Source: Entamoeba invadens IP1 (Eukaryota; Evosea; Mastigamoebida; Endamoebidae). Taken from it: a stretch of DNA of 64,000 nt. The stretch lies in assembly GCF_000330505.1 (NCBI RefSeq), contig NW_004440445.1, positions 639,399-703,398 of the forward strand, written 5' to 3'. Under the pieces are notes generated by a model. It saw only the letters and a program-made list of their open reading frames with translations, had not been told where the DNA came from and searched no databases. The position numbers were made by a program, and so were the translations under genes. Positions within the stretch are counted from its first letter, which is position 1. The number at the start of each line of letters is the position of its first letter. Of the stretch, positions 41,901 to 50,733 are shown one piece after another.

Positions 41901-44900
41901 ATTTGTTTTGTATTCTCTTCCTTTGTTGCCACAAGTTCTTTTGCAATTTTATGAGCCTTATCTTTCGCAAAATTTAATTCATTTTCCAATACAATTTTAT
42001 CTTCTTTCATTTTTTCGAATGCGAAATTGACTTCATTTATTTTGTTATTCATTTCTTCTTTTTCCTTTACAACATTTTCAAAACGTGCTTCTGCGTCTGC
42101 CAATTTATTTTCTATTTGTTTTTTTTCATTCTCCAACTCATTCTTTTCGTTACTAATTTTTAATAATTGATCCTCAAATTGTTTAGACTTCTTTTGTTCA
42201 GTGAGTATAACAGTTTTTAATGTATCATTTTCTTTATTTTTATCGTTAAGTTGTTTATTCGCGTCATCTTGTTGTTTTGTGAGTACTTCTTCCAATGTTT
42301 TTATTTGTTTATTTGTATTTTCGACGACTTCATTCTTTTCATTTTTAAGTTTTTCCAATTCAGATAACGTGTTTGTTATATTCATTTTTAATTCATTATT
42401 TTCATTTTCAAAATTTTGTTTTTCATCAACAATTTTAGCCATCCGATTCTCTATTTTTATTTTTTTCTCATTCAAATTTGATTTGTCGGTGTTAGCATTT
42501 TCAAGTTGTTTTGTGATGTCATCTATTTGAATTTCTTTTTCTTTTAGTGTGTTTTCGAGTGTTGTGTTCTTTTCTGTTTGTGTTTGTAATTCTTTTGTGC
42601 CTTTCTCTTTTTCTTCATTTAAAATTTGAATTCGTTGTTCATTTTCATGATTTTGCAATTCAAGTTGAATTCTTTGTTTTTTTATAAATTGATTTTCTTT
42701 TTTAATTGTTTCTAATTTTTCGGTCAATTCTTTTGCTTTACTTTGTTCTTCTGAAAGTTGAATTGAAGTTGTTTTTTCTTTTTGTTCAGCTTCTTCTTTT
42801 TGTTTTTTAGTTGTTTCAATTATGTCATTTTTGTCTTTCAGTTCATTTTGCAGTTGTTTTGTTGTTTCTTTTTGATTTTCAATTGTTTTCTCCAAATCGA
42901 TTTTCTCATTTGTTGTTGTTTGAAGTTTTTGAGTGATGTTTTCATTCTCTTCTTTTGTCTTTGCCAATTCATCCAAGAGTGTTTTGTTGTTATTTTCAAG
43001 TTGTTCTTTTACAGTGTTAAATTTGTTATTTGTATCTTCAAGTTGTTTTGCTGTTTCATTCAACTTATTTTCTTTTTCTTTCATTTTGTTTGTTATTTCT
43101 TCATTGAATTTCTTCGTTGTGTCAAGTTCTTTTTGTATCATGCCATTTTCTTCTTCAAGTTGTTCAATCTTCTCTTTCTTTTCTTTCTCACTTTCTTCAA
43201 TCCTTTTCATTGCAATTATTAATTCATCTTCTTTTTCGTTGATTATTTTCTCTTGTTGTGTTGTTTTTTCCTTTTGTGTATTCAATTCACTTTCAATTTT
43301 GTCTTTCTCTTTTTCTGTAGTTTTGAGTTGATTAGTTATTTTGTTTTTTTCATTTTTTATATTATCCAATTCTTCATTTAATTTGTTATTTTTCTCTTGT
43401 TCTGTTTTGACAATGTTCATCATATCTTCTACTTTCTTCTCTGCTTCTTCTTTTTGTTTATTTGCCTCTTGTTTGGCTGTGACAAGTTCATTTGCAATCT
43501 TCTTATTTTCTTCGTTCATTGTCTTAAGTTTCTCTTCTATTTCTGTTTTCTGTTTGTCAATTTCTTCTTTCTGTTGTTCAGTGTTTGTTAATTTTTCATT
43601 GAGTTGATTTATAGTTTCTTGTTTTGTCTTTGCATCACTCTCAATGTTATTAAGTTGTTCATTCAGTTGTTTTGTTTTTAATTCAAATTCTTCTTTCTGT
43701 TTCTCGTTTTCTTTTCTTTTTGTATTCAATTCGTCTGTTATTTCATCAACACGTTTCTTTGTTGTCTTGAGTTCTGTTGTTATCTTATCTTTTTCGACTT
43801 CGAGATGTGTGACTTTTTCTTCATTTTCTTTCAATTCATTTACAATTTTCTCTTTTTCATTTGTCATCTTTTCCAAAATTTCATTGATTTCTTTTTCTTT
43901 CTCTTTTTGAGCTGCTATATTCATTTCCAATTTCTGTTCAACTTCTTCTTTTTGTTTTTTAGTTGTTTCAATTATGTCGTCTTTGTCTTTGAATTTGTTT
44001 TCTAATTCATCTTTCTCTTGTTTTGTATTGTTGAGTTGTTCTTCTTGTTGTTTGATTTTCTTTTCAACTTCTTCTTTTTGTTTTGTTGTCTCTTCAAGTT
44101 GTTGATTCACTTTCTCCAGATTGTCATTTTTGTCTTTCAGTTCATTTTGCAGTTGTTTTGTTGTTTCTTTTTGATTTTCAATTGTTTTCTCCAAATCAAC
44201 TTTTTCATTTATTGTTAATTTGAGCTGTTCAACGATCTTTTTATTTTCTTCTTTTGTTGAATCAAGTTCTTCTGTTATTTTTTCTTTTTCATTTTCGAGT
44301 TTTTGTGTTGTCAGTGTTGATTTTGCAATTTGTTCTTCAAGTTGTTCAATCTTCTCTTTCTTTTCTTTCTCAATCTCTTCAATCTTTTCTGTTGTTGCAT
44401 TTAATTTGTCTTCTTTTTCTTTTATTTGTTTTTCCAAATCATCTGTTTTCCTTTTAAATTTCTCTTCAATTTCTTTCTTCTCATTTGTAATTTTATCTTT
44501 TTCTTCTTTTATATTATCCAATTCTTCATTTAATTTGTTATTTTTTTCTTCTTCTGTTTTGATTGTGTTTATCATGTCTTCTATTTTCTTCTCTCCTTCT
44601 TGTTTATTTGTGTCAAGTTCATTTACAATCTTTTCTTTTTCAACTTCCAATAGTTTTAATTTCTCTTCTGTTTCTTTCTTTTCATTTTTGATTTCTTCCA
44701 ACTTTTCATTGATTTGTTTTTCATTCCCTTGTTGAGTTGCTTCGATCGTTTCAACTTTCTTTTCGGCCTCTTCTTTCTGTTTTATTGTTTCTTCGATGAT
44801 ATCATCTTTGTCTTTCAGTTGATTTTGCAGTTGAGTTGTTGTTTCATTTTGTTGTTTAATTGTTTTCTCCAATTCAATTTTCTCATTTGTTGTTGTCTGA

Positions 44901-46357
44901 AGTTCTGTTGTTACTTTATCTTTTTCAGCTTCAAGTTGTTTCATTTTTTCTTCCACTTCTTTCTTTTCCTTTATTATTTCTTCCACTTTTTTATCATTTT
45001 CTTCCTTTTGTTTTGTTGTTTCTTCCAGTTGTTGAGTCACTTTCTCCAATTCACTTGTTTTTTCCTTTAAAGTCTTTTCCTTTTCAGCATTAAGTTGTGT
45101 GATTTCTTCCTTTAATTGTTTCACGAGATTATTGTTTTCATTTTCCACGTCACTTTTCTCTTTATTTTGATTATCGTTGATACGAATAATTCCCTCGCTT
45201 TTTATACTCTTTCCGATATTGAGTGGTAACGTAGCGTGTTTTACAAATAACGGATTTGTTTCCTTTGCCGTAGTCATATCCAATGATAAACTCATTGAAC
45301 TTTCTGCTCTCTGCAGTCGTGGAGTTCTTCTTTTAGTAGCCAAAACTGGTGTTTTTTCTCCTGAGTTTTCTTTTGGAGAAGTTGACCCCGATCTTTCAAA
45401 CGTGTTAATTCTATCGGAAATTGATTTTGTGTTGATAGTAATAGGTGGGACGTGTTTTGCGTCACTCATCTGTTTTTGTATATCGTTTAAGTCGAAAATC
45501 TGAGACTTCCGCCGTTCAATAGTTCTTCTTGGAATGACATTTTTGGGGTTTTCGATATTTGATTTTGACGACACGATATTTTTCGATGGTGAGAATTGCC
45601 GACTCTTTCTTTTCTCTTTGTTCACAACAACATTCAACTTTTTGAAAGTTTCTTCTTGCTTCAAGACCTCCTTTTCAAACTTCTTCAATTTAGTGAGTGT
45701 GGGGTCGTCATCTTTGTCACTTAAAGTTTCCATCTTTTCAAGTGCACTTGATGAGATATCGATATCATCCAAATTACTGAGTAAATCCTCGAGCCCTTCT
45801 AACATTCCGTCCATTTCTTTAGCTTCTTTTGGCTTGGTTTCGTCGTCGTCATTGGGCCAAATAACTTTCACATTTTTTACACAGTCCAGCATTCTTTGAA
45901 GGACATTTTTCACACGTTTCTTCAAAGAGACTTTTGCTGAAATTCTCTTGTTTTTTATCTCGTCGGCAATACGCTTTATTTCTAAGTTATCATCAAGCTT
46001 AGTCTCTTTCATGACACAAAAAGACAAATAGAAAAAGAGGCAGAAATCGTCGACTTTGTCGTCCGCAACGTAATTTTCATCAAGAAGTCTTGGGATGTTC
46101 AGAAGTTGATACCCAGCATCCAAACACAATTTAACGTTCTGAACGTGTTTTTCTGTGAATTTTGATACATCAACGGTATTTGGTCGTAAATAATTCATCA
46201 ATTTCGCAAGAACGACACCATCGCACAACGACTTTTTAAGTACAAAATCAACGTCTGTACTATTCGTTCTCATTTTCACCCACTTCGTTAAGTCGGCCAT
46301 TGGGATGTTACAGACTATATGTGATATCATTTCTTTCAAATTGATGTAATTTGTCAT
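35939..46357 (-). CDS. Giant CH-domain coiled-coil protein, N-terminal ORF
   Basis: Open frame of 3472 residues. The first 110 or so form a calponin-homology domain of the CH2 kind (LTKWVKMRT..., SLCDGVVLAKLMNYLRP, then a helix DAGYQLLNIPRLLDENYVAD and FCLFFYLSF). A basic, Ser/Pro-rich linker follows (about 150-400), then about 3,000 residues of Glu/Lys-rich coiled coil in loosely repeated units of 30-100 residues. The frame ends abruptly with KTWKNN, where sister copies read KNMEEQ. One base is missing from an A5 run at 35956-35959, and the coding continues in the 28836-35954 ORF. The ATG at 46357 is probably not the true start: a phase-1 TAG acceptor at 46315-46317 falls inside the CH2 region, and a matching GTTTGT donor at 46569 follows a CH1-encoding exon. 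By analogy with alpha-actinin/filamin heads, the protein should bind F-actin. Confidence 0.8.
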   Translation of the reverse strand: MTNYINLKEMISHIVCNIPMADLTKWVKMRTNSTDVDFVLKKSLCDGVVLAKLMNYLRPNTVDVSKFTEKHVQNVKLCLDAGYQLLNIPRLLDENYVADDKVDDFCLFFYLSFCVMKETKLDDNLEIKRIADEIKNKRISAKVSLKKRVKNVLQRMLDCVKNVKVIWPNDDDETKPKEAKEMDGMLEGLEDLLSNLDDIDISSSALEKMETLSDKDDDPTLTKLKKFEKEVLKQEETFKKLNVVVNKEKRKSRQFSPSKNIVSSKSNIENPKNVIPRRTIERRKSQIFDLNDIQKQMSDAKHVPPITINTKSISDRINTFERSGSTSPKENSGEKTPVLATKRRTPRLQRAESSMSLSLDMTTAKETNPLFVKHATLPLNIGKSIKSEGIIRINDNQNKEKSDVENENNNLVKQLKEEITQLNAEKEKTLKEKTSELEKVTQQLEETTKQKEENDKKVEEIIKEKKEVEEKMKQLEAEKDKVTTELQTTTNEKIELEKTIKQQNETTTQLQNQLKDKDDIIEETIKQKEEAEKKVETIEATQQGNEKQINEKLEEIKNEKKETEEKLKLLEVEKEKIVNELDTNKQEGEKKIEDMINTIKTEEEKNNKLNEELDNIKEEKDKITNEKKEIEEKFKRKTDDLEKQIKEKEDKLNATTEKIEEIEKEKKEKIEQLEEQIAKSTLTTQKLENEKEKITEELDSTKEENKKIVEQLKLTINEKVDLEKTIENQKETTKQLQNELKDKNDNLEKVNQQLEETTKQKEEVEKKIKQQEEQLNNTKQEKDELENKFKDKDDIIETTKKQKEEVEQKLEMNIAAQKEKEKEINEILEKMTNEKEKIVNELKENEEKVTHLEVEKDKITTELKTTKKRVDEITDELNTKRKENEKQKEEFELKTKQLNEQLNNIESDAKTKQETINQLNEKLTNTEQQKEEIDKQKTEIEEKLKTMNEENKKIANELVTAKQEANKQKEEAEKKVEDMMNIVKTEQEKNNKLNEELDNIKNEKNKITNQLKTTEKEKDKIESELNTQKEKTTQQEKIINEKEDELIIAMKRIEESEKEKKEKIEQLEEENGMIQKELDTTKKFNEEITNKMKEKENKLNETAKQLEDTNNKFNTVKEQLENNNKTLLDELAKTKEENENITQKLQTTTNEKIDLEKTIENQKETTKQLQNELKDKNDIIETTKKQKEEAEQKEKTTSIQLSEEQSKAKELTEKLETIKKENQFIKKQRIQLELQNHENEQRIQILNEEKEKGTKELQTQTEKNTTLENTLKEKEIQIDDITKQLENANTDKSNLNEKKIKIENRMAKIVDEKQNFENENNELKMNITNTLSELEKLKNEKNEVVENTNKQIKTLEEVLTKQQDDANKQLNDKNKENDTLKTVILTEQKKSKQFEDQLLKISNEKNELENEKKQIENKLADAEARFENVVKEKEEMNNKINEVNFAFEKMKEDKIVLENELNFAKDKAHKIAKELVATKEENTKQIDDIRKQKETINENLKQMDNQLKRIQFEKEQIENDKKLNEDAFDKEAKRFDETRKEFEKTKSEKIALEETLENQKTKTTNLQNELKDKESQLENINKQLEETNTLNKEANKQIEDMMNTIKTEEEKNNKLNEELNNIKEEKDKITNQIKTTEEEKEYITQKLNSQKQENEKIQQELNTTKDEKDKIENKMKKKTDELDMATKKIEEIEKEAQEKIEQLNEQIVKSTLTTQTLENEKEKITEELNDIKKEKENVDQQVHNTTEKIKEIENELKEEKEKVEIANKETENIKNENIQLIEKLEKEVKTNKEKEERINDELAKTRSEKGQIEKENQTIKTELEKTKEENEKIVEQLKLTTNEKVELEKTINQQLEEATKQKEEIEQKIKEVVATQQEKEIQLNEKLEKMKNEKKTAEEDLKGELTKTTQTNKVLEKEKEEITKELNKTKEEKLKLDDEMNTKRKEVEEQKEENNKLKNEIKIKDEQFEMIESDAKTKQETINQLNEKLTNINEQKDKINKQKTEIEEKLKTMNEENKKIANELVTAKQEGEKKIKDITSQKNSLEEKVNTTQTDLTNERNNSKQLLEKVSELNTQLGKLENDNKQNEFELKKATKQIEELQQEKTECDKKTKDLEEQLKNEQLSGNQLKDELSKTIMEKEKIEADKITTESTLEQMRQQIVAINEDKEKNLKSIEEQEDTIRTITTKLKETCDTNDNLNKQLDELKTQKASVENTIKELETNVISKLKDENTQLCCDVSNLKREKDQIEDDLRTKSNELMSVEKLRHETQIREDTLIAELQKTKEEKKMSEEKLEILDAEIKRKESELVERLNELETNKKLQEESEKKSKRMEDDIKSEQEKSNKLKENLTIMEKEKEVLRGQLIEKESQYIQTTKQIENLEKEVAKEHQNEKLLIDQLKETKNEKDKIVEQIKTIEFDKNTFKKELVKTKEDCNKIEQQLDSKRKENEEQREENNKLKNEIKIKDEQFAMIENDAKTKQETINQLSEKLTNTEQQKEEIDKQKTEIEEKLKTMSEENKNIVYELDTTKEEFKKQKKEAEKKEESMMNIVKTEQEKNNKLNEELKKSQNDKDKVANQLKTTEEEKNKIESELKKKDDELNVATKKIGKIEKEKKEAHEKIEQLEEEKEKITKKLDSVEKEKEKITEKLKLTTNEKVDLEKTIENQNKTTTQLQNNLEKVNQQLEETTKQKEENDKKVEEIIATQQQKEKQMNEKLEKMTNEKEKMQNNIKNMEEQLTKTNDEKMKVEGELNTQKEKTAQQEKLIEEKEGELKKATQKIEENEKIKKEFEEKIKTIEEEKDKIQQELENTKEEKDKVANQLKTTNEEKENINEQLNKTKEAKDKIEHELKEQKEKFSAECDCMKTTIAELEEELQKEQQQHNDNNTKNKEEIDKMQQQIDHEKANNETLNKQNAKYEEIAKLNADEMKEHKEKIITLNTKIAENEKQIDQYQHNEQINKNKIDQLNTINNKLKNELDEQIKLTNTKEDELNNEINKLQLKLNDLEKTSTLEKEQLIKSNEDEKKNNAIQVEELIKENNTLKSTIDADDTKLKTQEEIIIKEKVENDELRKQIDENTKNASEESKRFQLVIEDRVGEITKFQNEVIALKQENETVERSQQKSQDELNEKLRNVTQQLGDTENQKREIEDKNQTLQFDLMKEKEISKQLQNDNEKVKGEIDKLLNEKTKVEEQIKTMSEENKKIANEIVATKQEVEKKEESMMNTIKTEQEKTKKLNEELEKCQNEKDKVAHQLITTEDEKDKIEKEMALQKENTTQQEMALKTKEDEFKIATKKIEEIEKEKKEAHEIIENIKLLKNNLEEKVNTLQTDLTKLQDEKEQIENNKKTLSDELEKTKEENKKIVEQLKLTTNEKVELEKTIENQNKTTLQLQNELKDKNDIIETTKKQKEEAEQKLETVIATQKDKEKEINEKLENAKNENDELKTTFNSQEQKLKEAETTQNEMQSNIKTWKNN
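43869..44151 (-). repeat. 283-bp perfect internal duplication, copy B
   Basis: Partner of 30295-30577. The two copies diverge immediately beyond both ends, at CAATTG against CAGTTG on the high-coordinate side. Confidence 0.8.
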
Positions 46358-46569
46358 TAATAAGTAAATGTAAGAAATAAAACACGCTCAATATATTATT
46401 TTAGATGTAACGAATATAACACAATTCTTTGGTGTTGTTGTATATAAGCTTATTTGTCTTGTTTTCAAACATCGAAGTAAATTGTGTGTAATTAAATTTA
46501 TTAAATAGTGACAAATTTGTACATGAAAGAGTAAAAAGTGTTGATAAAAATGGAATAAAATAGACAAAC

Positions 46570-47050
46570 CTCCCAGTTGGTATTGTACCACAAGTTGATA
46601 AAGTAACGACAAAATCAATTTAGTGTCGCCGTCAAGTATATTTTCCGCAGACGTTGTAATTTTTGTGTTATCTTCTTTTAAAATTTTCAGAATAGCGTCA
46701 ATTGATTGATTTTAGAAATCCTGGTCGAAAGGTTTTGTGATGGATTTGAATCTCTTTGTATGTCAAATTTTGAATGAACCTTCCGAAGATTCTGCAGTCT
46801 TGTAAATCCTCATACAAATCGTTTACAAAGGGTTTCTCTGTTAATGTGAAGTTAATGAAAGCAGTGAACGCCTATTTTTTAGACTCTTTAGTATATTAAT
46901 CGATATCAAAATGATCATAATAAGACTGTCGTCTCAATCAATTATTATTATAGTAATACTACAAACTATTATCTGTTGAAGGTCCGCCAACTCAGAACGC
47001 TCCTTTGAAGCGTAAAGAGATGACCTTCCCTTTCGTATCTCCTTTGACAT
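46570..47050 (-). other. Upstream exons encoding a first calponin-homology domain (CH1)
   Basis: Two exons that I assign to the giant coiled-coil gene. Exon 1 (47050-46967) starts at ATG and encodes 28 residues ending ELADLQQII. A 95-base intron (46872-46966, GTTTGT...TAG, phase 0) follows. Exon 2 (46871-46570) reads AFTAFINFTL, then YEDLQDCRIFGRFI, then in another frame SAENILDGDTKLILSLLYQL. These are the classic CH1 landmarks (AFTxWxN..., L.DG..L..LL, ...I.DGN.K.IL.LIW). A 255-base intron (46315-46569, GTTTGT...TAG, phase 1) joins it to GTC-TGT-AAC in the CH2-encoding ORF. Exon 2 is 302 bases where a length of 1 modulo 3 is needed, so one frameshift exists, most simply an extra 4-base ATTG copy at 46701-46708. 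It may be a decayed 5' end, an assembly error, or a real polymorphism. Confidence 0.7.
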
Positions 47051-47891
47051 TATAAATAAATACTTTCAAAGTTTGTGTTAAGTTTTCTCTATACTTTATT
47101 CAAGACTATTTTAAGGCAATTACTAGACATTTTTTTTGGCTTCATTATCCCACTTTTTTTCTTCTTTTATTCTGAATGTGATGGTGTCACTAAAACTATT
47201 ATTAAAATGTTTTTGGTATCATTCTGTTCTTTTTTTTTATTCTTGTAGTAGGGTTCGTTAAAAAGTACTCTTTTCACAAAGAAGTTAACTCTTCCCTTTT
47301 TTGTTGGTACATTTTTATCAAAAGTGCGGATTTGTATTGTTGAAACAAACTTTGAAAAAATAGTTTTTGGTAATTATACAATAACTATTGATGTGGTATA
47401 AAGTTCCCGTGTTTTTATGATCAATAAATCTAATGAAAAAATAACTTTATTTGTCCAAAATATTTGATTGTTATTTATTTAGATTGTCTTGATGAGAATG
47501 AACAATAGAAAAATCTTATTGTAAAAACAACTATAATTGTTAATATAATAATTCGCTTTTAATAAATTATTTTGTATAGTTTGACAAAAAAATATCAGTA
47601 AATACTATATATTTATTGAATAATTAACTATTTTTACAACTAAAATATTTTATAAACATTTTACAAAATATCACTATTTTTGTATTTTGTAAAATATTAT
47701 ATAATTAAAAATATAGTTTAAATAAACTAAAATATAGTCATCAAAAGATAATACTTTGAATTATTACATTTATAATATATTTTATTATAACAATATAGTA
47801 AAATTGTTGATTCTAATTTATACTAATAAGAATCAATAAAACAATAGTTTAACTAACACTAAAAAAAACCAAAGAGTAATAGAATAATTTG
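47051..47891. other. AT-rich intergenic region
   Basis: Spacer between the 5' end of the giant coiled-coil gene as redefined here and the stop of BiP; both genes are on the minus strand. It should contain the giant gene's promoter. An AT-rich GTATTTATTTATA stretch lies immediately upstream of the ATG at 47050. No ORF is seen. Confidence 0.5.
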
Positions 47892-49886
47892 TTAAAGTTC
47901 GTCCTTCTCGTAATCTTCGTAGTTACCATATTGTTTGTTATCGTAACCTGGTGCTTGTTGTTGCTCTCCACCGCCATACTTAGCGAGAATAGGTTGGGCG
48001 ATTTGTTCAATCTGTTTGTATTTATCGTCGCACTCCTCCTTAGTTGGATTAGTGTTGTCTTCAAGGAACTTAGTGACTTCCTCGACTGCGTCTAACAAGA
48101 CTTTCTTGTCAGCCTCGTCGATCTTTGAACCGAGCTTTTCTTTATCATTCACCGAGTTCTTAATTTGATATGCGTAGTTCTCAAGGGAGTTCTTTGCTTC
48201 GACTTGTTCTTTGACCTTCTTATCATCATCGGCTCTCTCAGCAGCTTCTTTGATCATTCTCTCGATTTCTTCTTCAGAGAGTCTTCCCTTATCTGAAGTA
48301 ATTGTGATCTTTTCGGACTTCCCAGACTTCTTGTCTTCAGCAGAGACTGTCAAGATCCCGTTCACATCGACTTCAAATGTGACTTCGATCTGTGGAACAC
48401 CTCTTGGTGCGGGTTCGATTCCTCCCAAGTCAAATTTCCCCAAGAAGTGGTTGTCCTTAGTCATAGCTCTTTCGCCTTCAAAGACTTGAATAGTGACTGA
48501 TGGTTGATTGTCTTGATATGTAGAGAAGACTTGTGACTTTGAAATTGGAATGTGAGTGTTTCTAGCAATTAATGAGGTCATCACACCACCGACTGTCTCG
48601 ATACCAAGAGTCAATGGAGTCGTGTCCAACAAGACGATATCTTCAGTACCTTTAATGTTACTCAACACACCACCTTGTACAGCAGCTCCGTAAGCAACAG
48701 CTTCGTCTGGATTGATCCCACGAGATGGCTCTTTCCCATTAAAGAATTCCTTAAGTAATTGTTGGACCTTTGGAATACGAGTAGACCCACCAACCAACAC
48801 GACCTCATGAATAGCTCCCTTCGACATCTTAGAGTCTTCCAAGACCTTCTTGACTGGGGCAATAGTAGACTTGAACAAGTCCATATTAAGTTCTTCGAAC
48901 TTGGCACGAGTCAAAGTGAATGAGAAATCGACGCCATCGGCCAAGTTCTCAATTTCGATTCTGTCTTGTTGTTGGACGGAAAGAGTTCTCTTTGCTCTTT
49001 CAGCTTCTCTTCTTAACCGAGTGACTGCTCTCTTGTCCTTTGACACGTCTTTACCATATTTACGCTTGAAGACGTCGAGGAGGTATTCAGTGACTTTCTG
49101 ATCAAAATCGGAACCACCGAGATGGGTATCACCTGATGTCGAGACAACATCAAAAACGTTTTCTTCGATATTCAAAAGGGAGACATCGAATGTTCCTCCT
49201 CCAAGATCGAAGACCAAAATGTTCTTCTCACCGGTGACTTTGTTCAACCCATAAGCCATAGCAGCGGCGGTTGGTTCATTCAAAATTCTTAAGACATTGA
49301 GACCAGCAATTTTACCGGCGTCTTTAGTAGCTTGTCTCTGAGCGTCATTGAAATATGCTGGAACGGTGACTACGGCGTGCTTCACTTCTTTACCAAGATA
49401 CATCGAAGCGGTGTCGGCCATCTTCTTTAATATCATAGCGGAGATTTCTTCTGGGGAGTAAGTCTTCTGTTCGCCCTTATAAGTGACTTCGATGAATGGC
49501 TTGTTATTCTTATTCACTATTTTGAATGGGAACAACTTCAAGTCTCTCTGGACTTCCTTGTCTGTGTAAGTTCTTCCAATGAGTCTCTTAATTTCGAAGA
49601 CGGTGTTCTCAGGGTTAGAGACCTGTTGGTTTCTAGCGGCTTCACCAACCAAGATTTCTGTGTCTGTGAAAGCCACAATTGATGGTGTAATTCGGTTACC
49701 TTGGTCATTCACAATGATTTCGACACCTTTCCCTTCGCCGTTGTACATACCAACAGCAGAGAAGGTCGTTCCAAGATCGATACCAATGACTGGTCCGTCG
49801 ATTTTGTCTTCTTCGTCCTTGGGTTTTTCGTCCAAGGCGAATACAGTTGTGATGTAAAGTATGGTAAGAAGTGTGTGGAGTACCAT
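47892..49886 (-). CDS. ER-luminal Hsp70 chaperone (BiP/GRP78)
   Basis: Folds and retains nascent secretory proteins in the ER lumen. The 664-residue protein starts with a signal peptide ([17 protein letters not shown]) and an acidic linker, then the Hsp70 ATPase domain ([12 protein letters not shown], the phosphate loop [11 protein letters not shown], and [13 protein letters not shown]). The conserved interdomain linker ([11 protein letters not shown]), substrate-binding domain and helical lid follow. It ends EDYEKDEL, so it carries an exact KDEL retrieval signal. Signal peptide plus KDEL separate it from cytosolic and mitochondrial Hsp70s. Length is normal for BiP. The ATG at 49886 is the natural start and no intron is needed. 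Confidence 0.97.
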   Translation of the reverse strand: MVLHTLLTILYITTVFALDEKPKDEEDKIDGPVIGIDLGTTFSAVGMYNGEGKGVEIIVNDQGNRITPSIVAFTDTEILVGEAARNQQVSNPENTVFEIKRLIGRTYTDKEVQRDLKLFPFKIVNKNNKPFIEVTYKGEQKTYSPEEISAMILKKMADTASMYLGKEVKHAVVTVPAYFNDAQRQATKDAGKIAGLNVLRILNEPTAAAMAYGLNKVTGEKNILVFDLGGGTFDVSLLNIEENVFDVVSTSGDTHLGGSDFDQKVTEYLLDVFKRKYGKDVSKDKRAVTRLRREAERAKRTLSVQQQDRIEIENLADGVDFSFTLTRAKFEELNMDLFKSTIAPVKKVLEDSKMSKGAIHEVVLVGGSTRIPKVQQLLKEFFNGKEPSRGINPDEAVAYGAAVQGGVLSNIKGTEDIVLLDTTPLTLGIETVGGVMTSLIARNTHIPISKSQVFSTYQDNQPSVTIQVFEGERAMTKDNHFLGKFDLGGIEPAPRGVPQIEVTFEVDVNGILTVSAEDKKSGKSEKITITSDKGRLSEEEIERMIKEAAERADDDKKVKEQVEAKNSLENYAYQIKNSVNDKEKLGSKIDEADKKVLLDAVEEVTKFLEDNTNPTKEECDDKYKQIEQIAQPILAKYGGGEQQQAPGYDNKQYGNYEDYEKDEL

Positions 49887-49912
49887 AATGCGTTTTTAGT
49901 TCGGGTCTGTGT

Positions 49913-49920
49913 CTTTTATA
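49913..49920 (-). promoter_or_regulatory. TATA-like element of the BiP gene
   Basis: TATAAAAG on the minus strand ends about 26 bases upstream of the BiP ATG. Entamoeba genes have short 5' UTRs and a TATA-like element about 30 bases before transcription start, so position and sequence are plausible. It is a weak prediction in AT-rich DNA. Confidence 0.35.
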
Positions 49921-50536
49921 TCGTCTACTGTGATAATAATATGATATGAGAGGGGATAGGTTCTGGGCTACAAGTCGCCACGTACTGACAGAAAAGGTGA
50001 AAAGTTCTGGTTTAATTATTTTATGGCATATCATCTTAAGTGGGACTTTCGGTCAGCTTTTGTTGTTTAATAATAGTTACTATAATTAATAATTAAATAT
50101 ATTATATTTATTGATTTCCATTTTTTAAAAAAAAGTAATGGCATATAACTGTATTATTTTTACAAAAAAGATACTATTGCCGAAATAAAGAATTCAAAAA
50201 AGCGAAATAGAAAAAATGACTTCCAGACTTATCTTGGAAGTTGGGAATTTGGAGATTATCAAAACATAAAAAACTAGAAATAAACCATTGTTTTAATTAA
50301 AATGGTATTAACTATAATAATATTATGATAATATTATTTATTAGTTTTTTTATATATTATATATTTAGACAACTATTTTTAGATACAATAGTTTTGTTTA
50401 CTAAATAGTAACAGATGTGGGACTAAGGTATCGACTTACTATTTAAATACTCTTTGAATAATAATGAACAAATTTCCTCATTTATTTTTCTAAATAGACC
50501 AAATAAAATTTTTCATATTTGGTTTTTACAACGGTA

Positions 50537-50733
50537 GAGTCTGTCTTTTAACGTTATCTGGTGGACAAAAAATAGCTTCATTTTTGTCTAAACATCAGGC
50601 ATTAGGTAAAGCGTGAAAAAACCCGAAACAATTGGGATGGATTTTTGGGACTGCTCCCCGAATTATTCCATTTTTTATGGTCCAAAAGGCACCAGATAAC
50701 GTTTGAGACCAGATAACGTTAAAAGACAGACTG
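50537..50733. mobile_element. Mariner-like MITE with 25-bp terminal inverted repeats
   Basis: A 197-base element with perfect 25-base inverted repeats: 50538-50562 begins AGTCTGTCTTTTAACG and 50708-50732 is its exact reverse complement. Each end has one further unpaired base, then TA (50535-50536 and 50734-50735), as expected for a TA target duplication. Read inward from the right end the terminus is CAGTCTGTC, and CAGT at a TA site is typical of Tc1/mariner elements. The 13-base word ACCAGATAACGTT occurs twice in tandem on the right (50691-50703 and 50708-50720). There is no coding capacity, so it is non-autonomous. The family assignment is inference. Confidence 0.82.

Noticed and set aside
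29737..45899. Many plus-strand ORFs rich in Phe, Ser, Leu and Cys across the giant gene
   Set aside because: They are the antisense reading of Lys/Glu-rich coiled-coil codons (AAA/GAA become TTT/TTC); none has independent support.
28836..46357. The giant ORF junction considered as programmed frameshifting
   Set aside because: No slippery heptamer plus structure is evident, and sister copies simply have one more A; mutation or sequence error is simpler.
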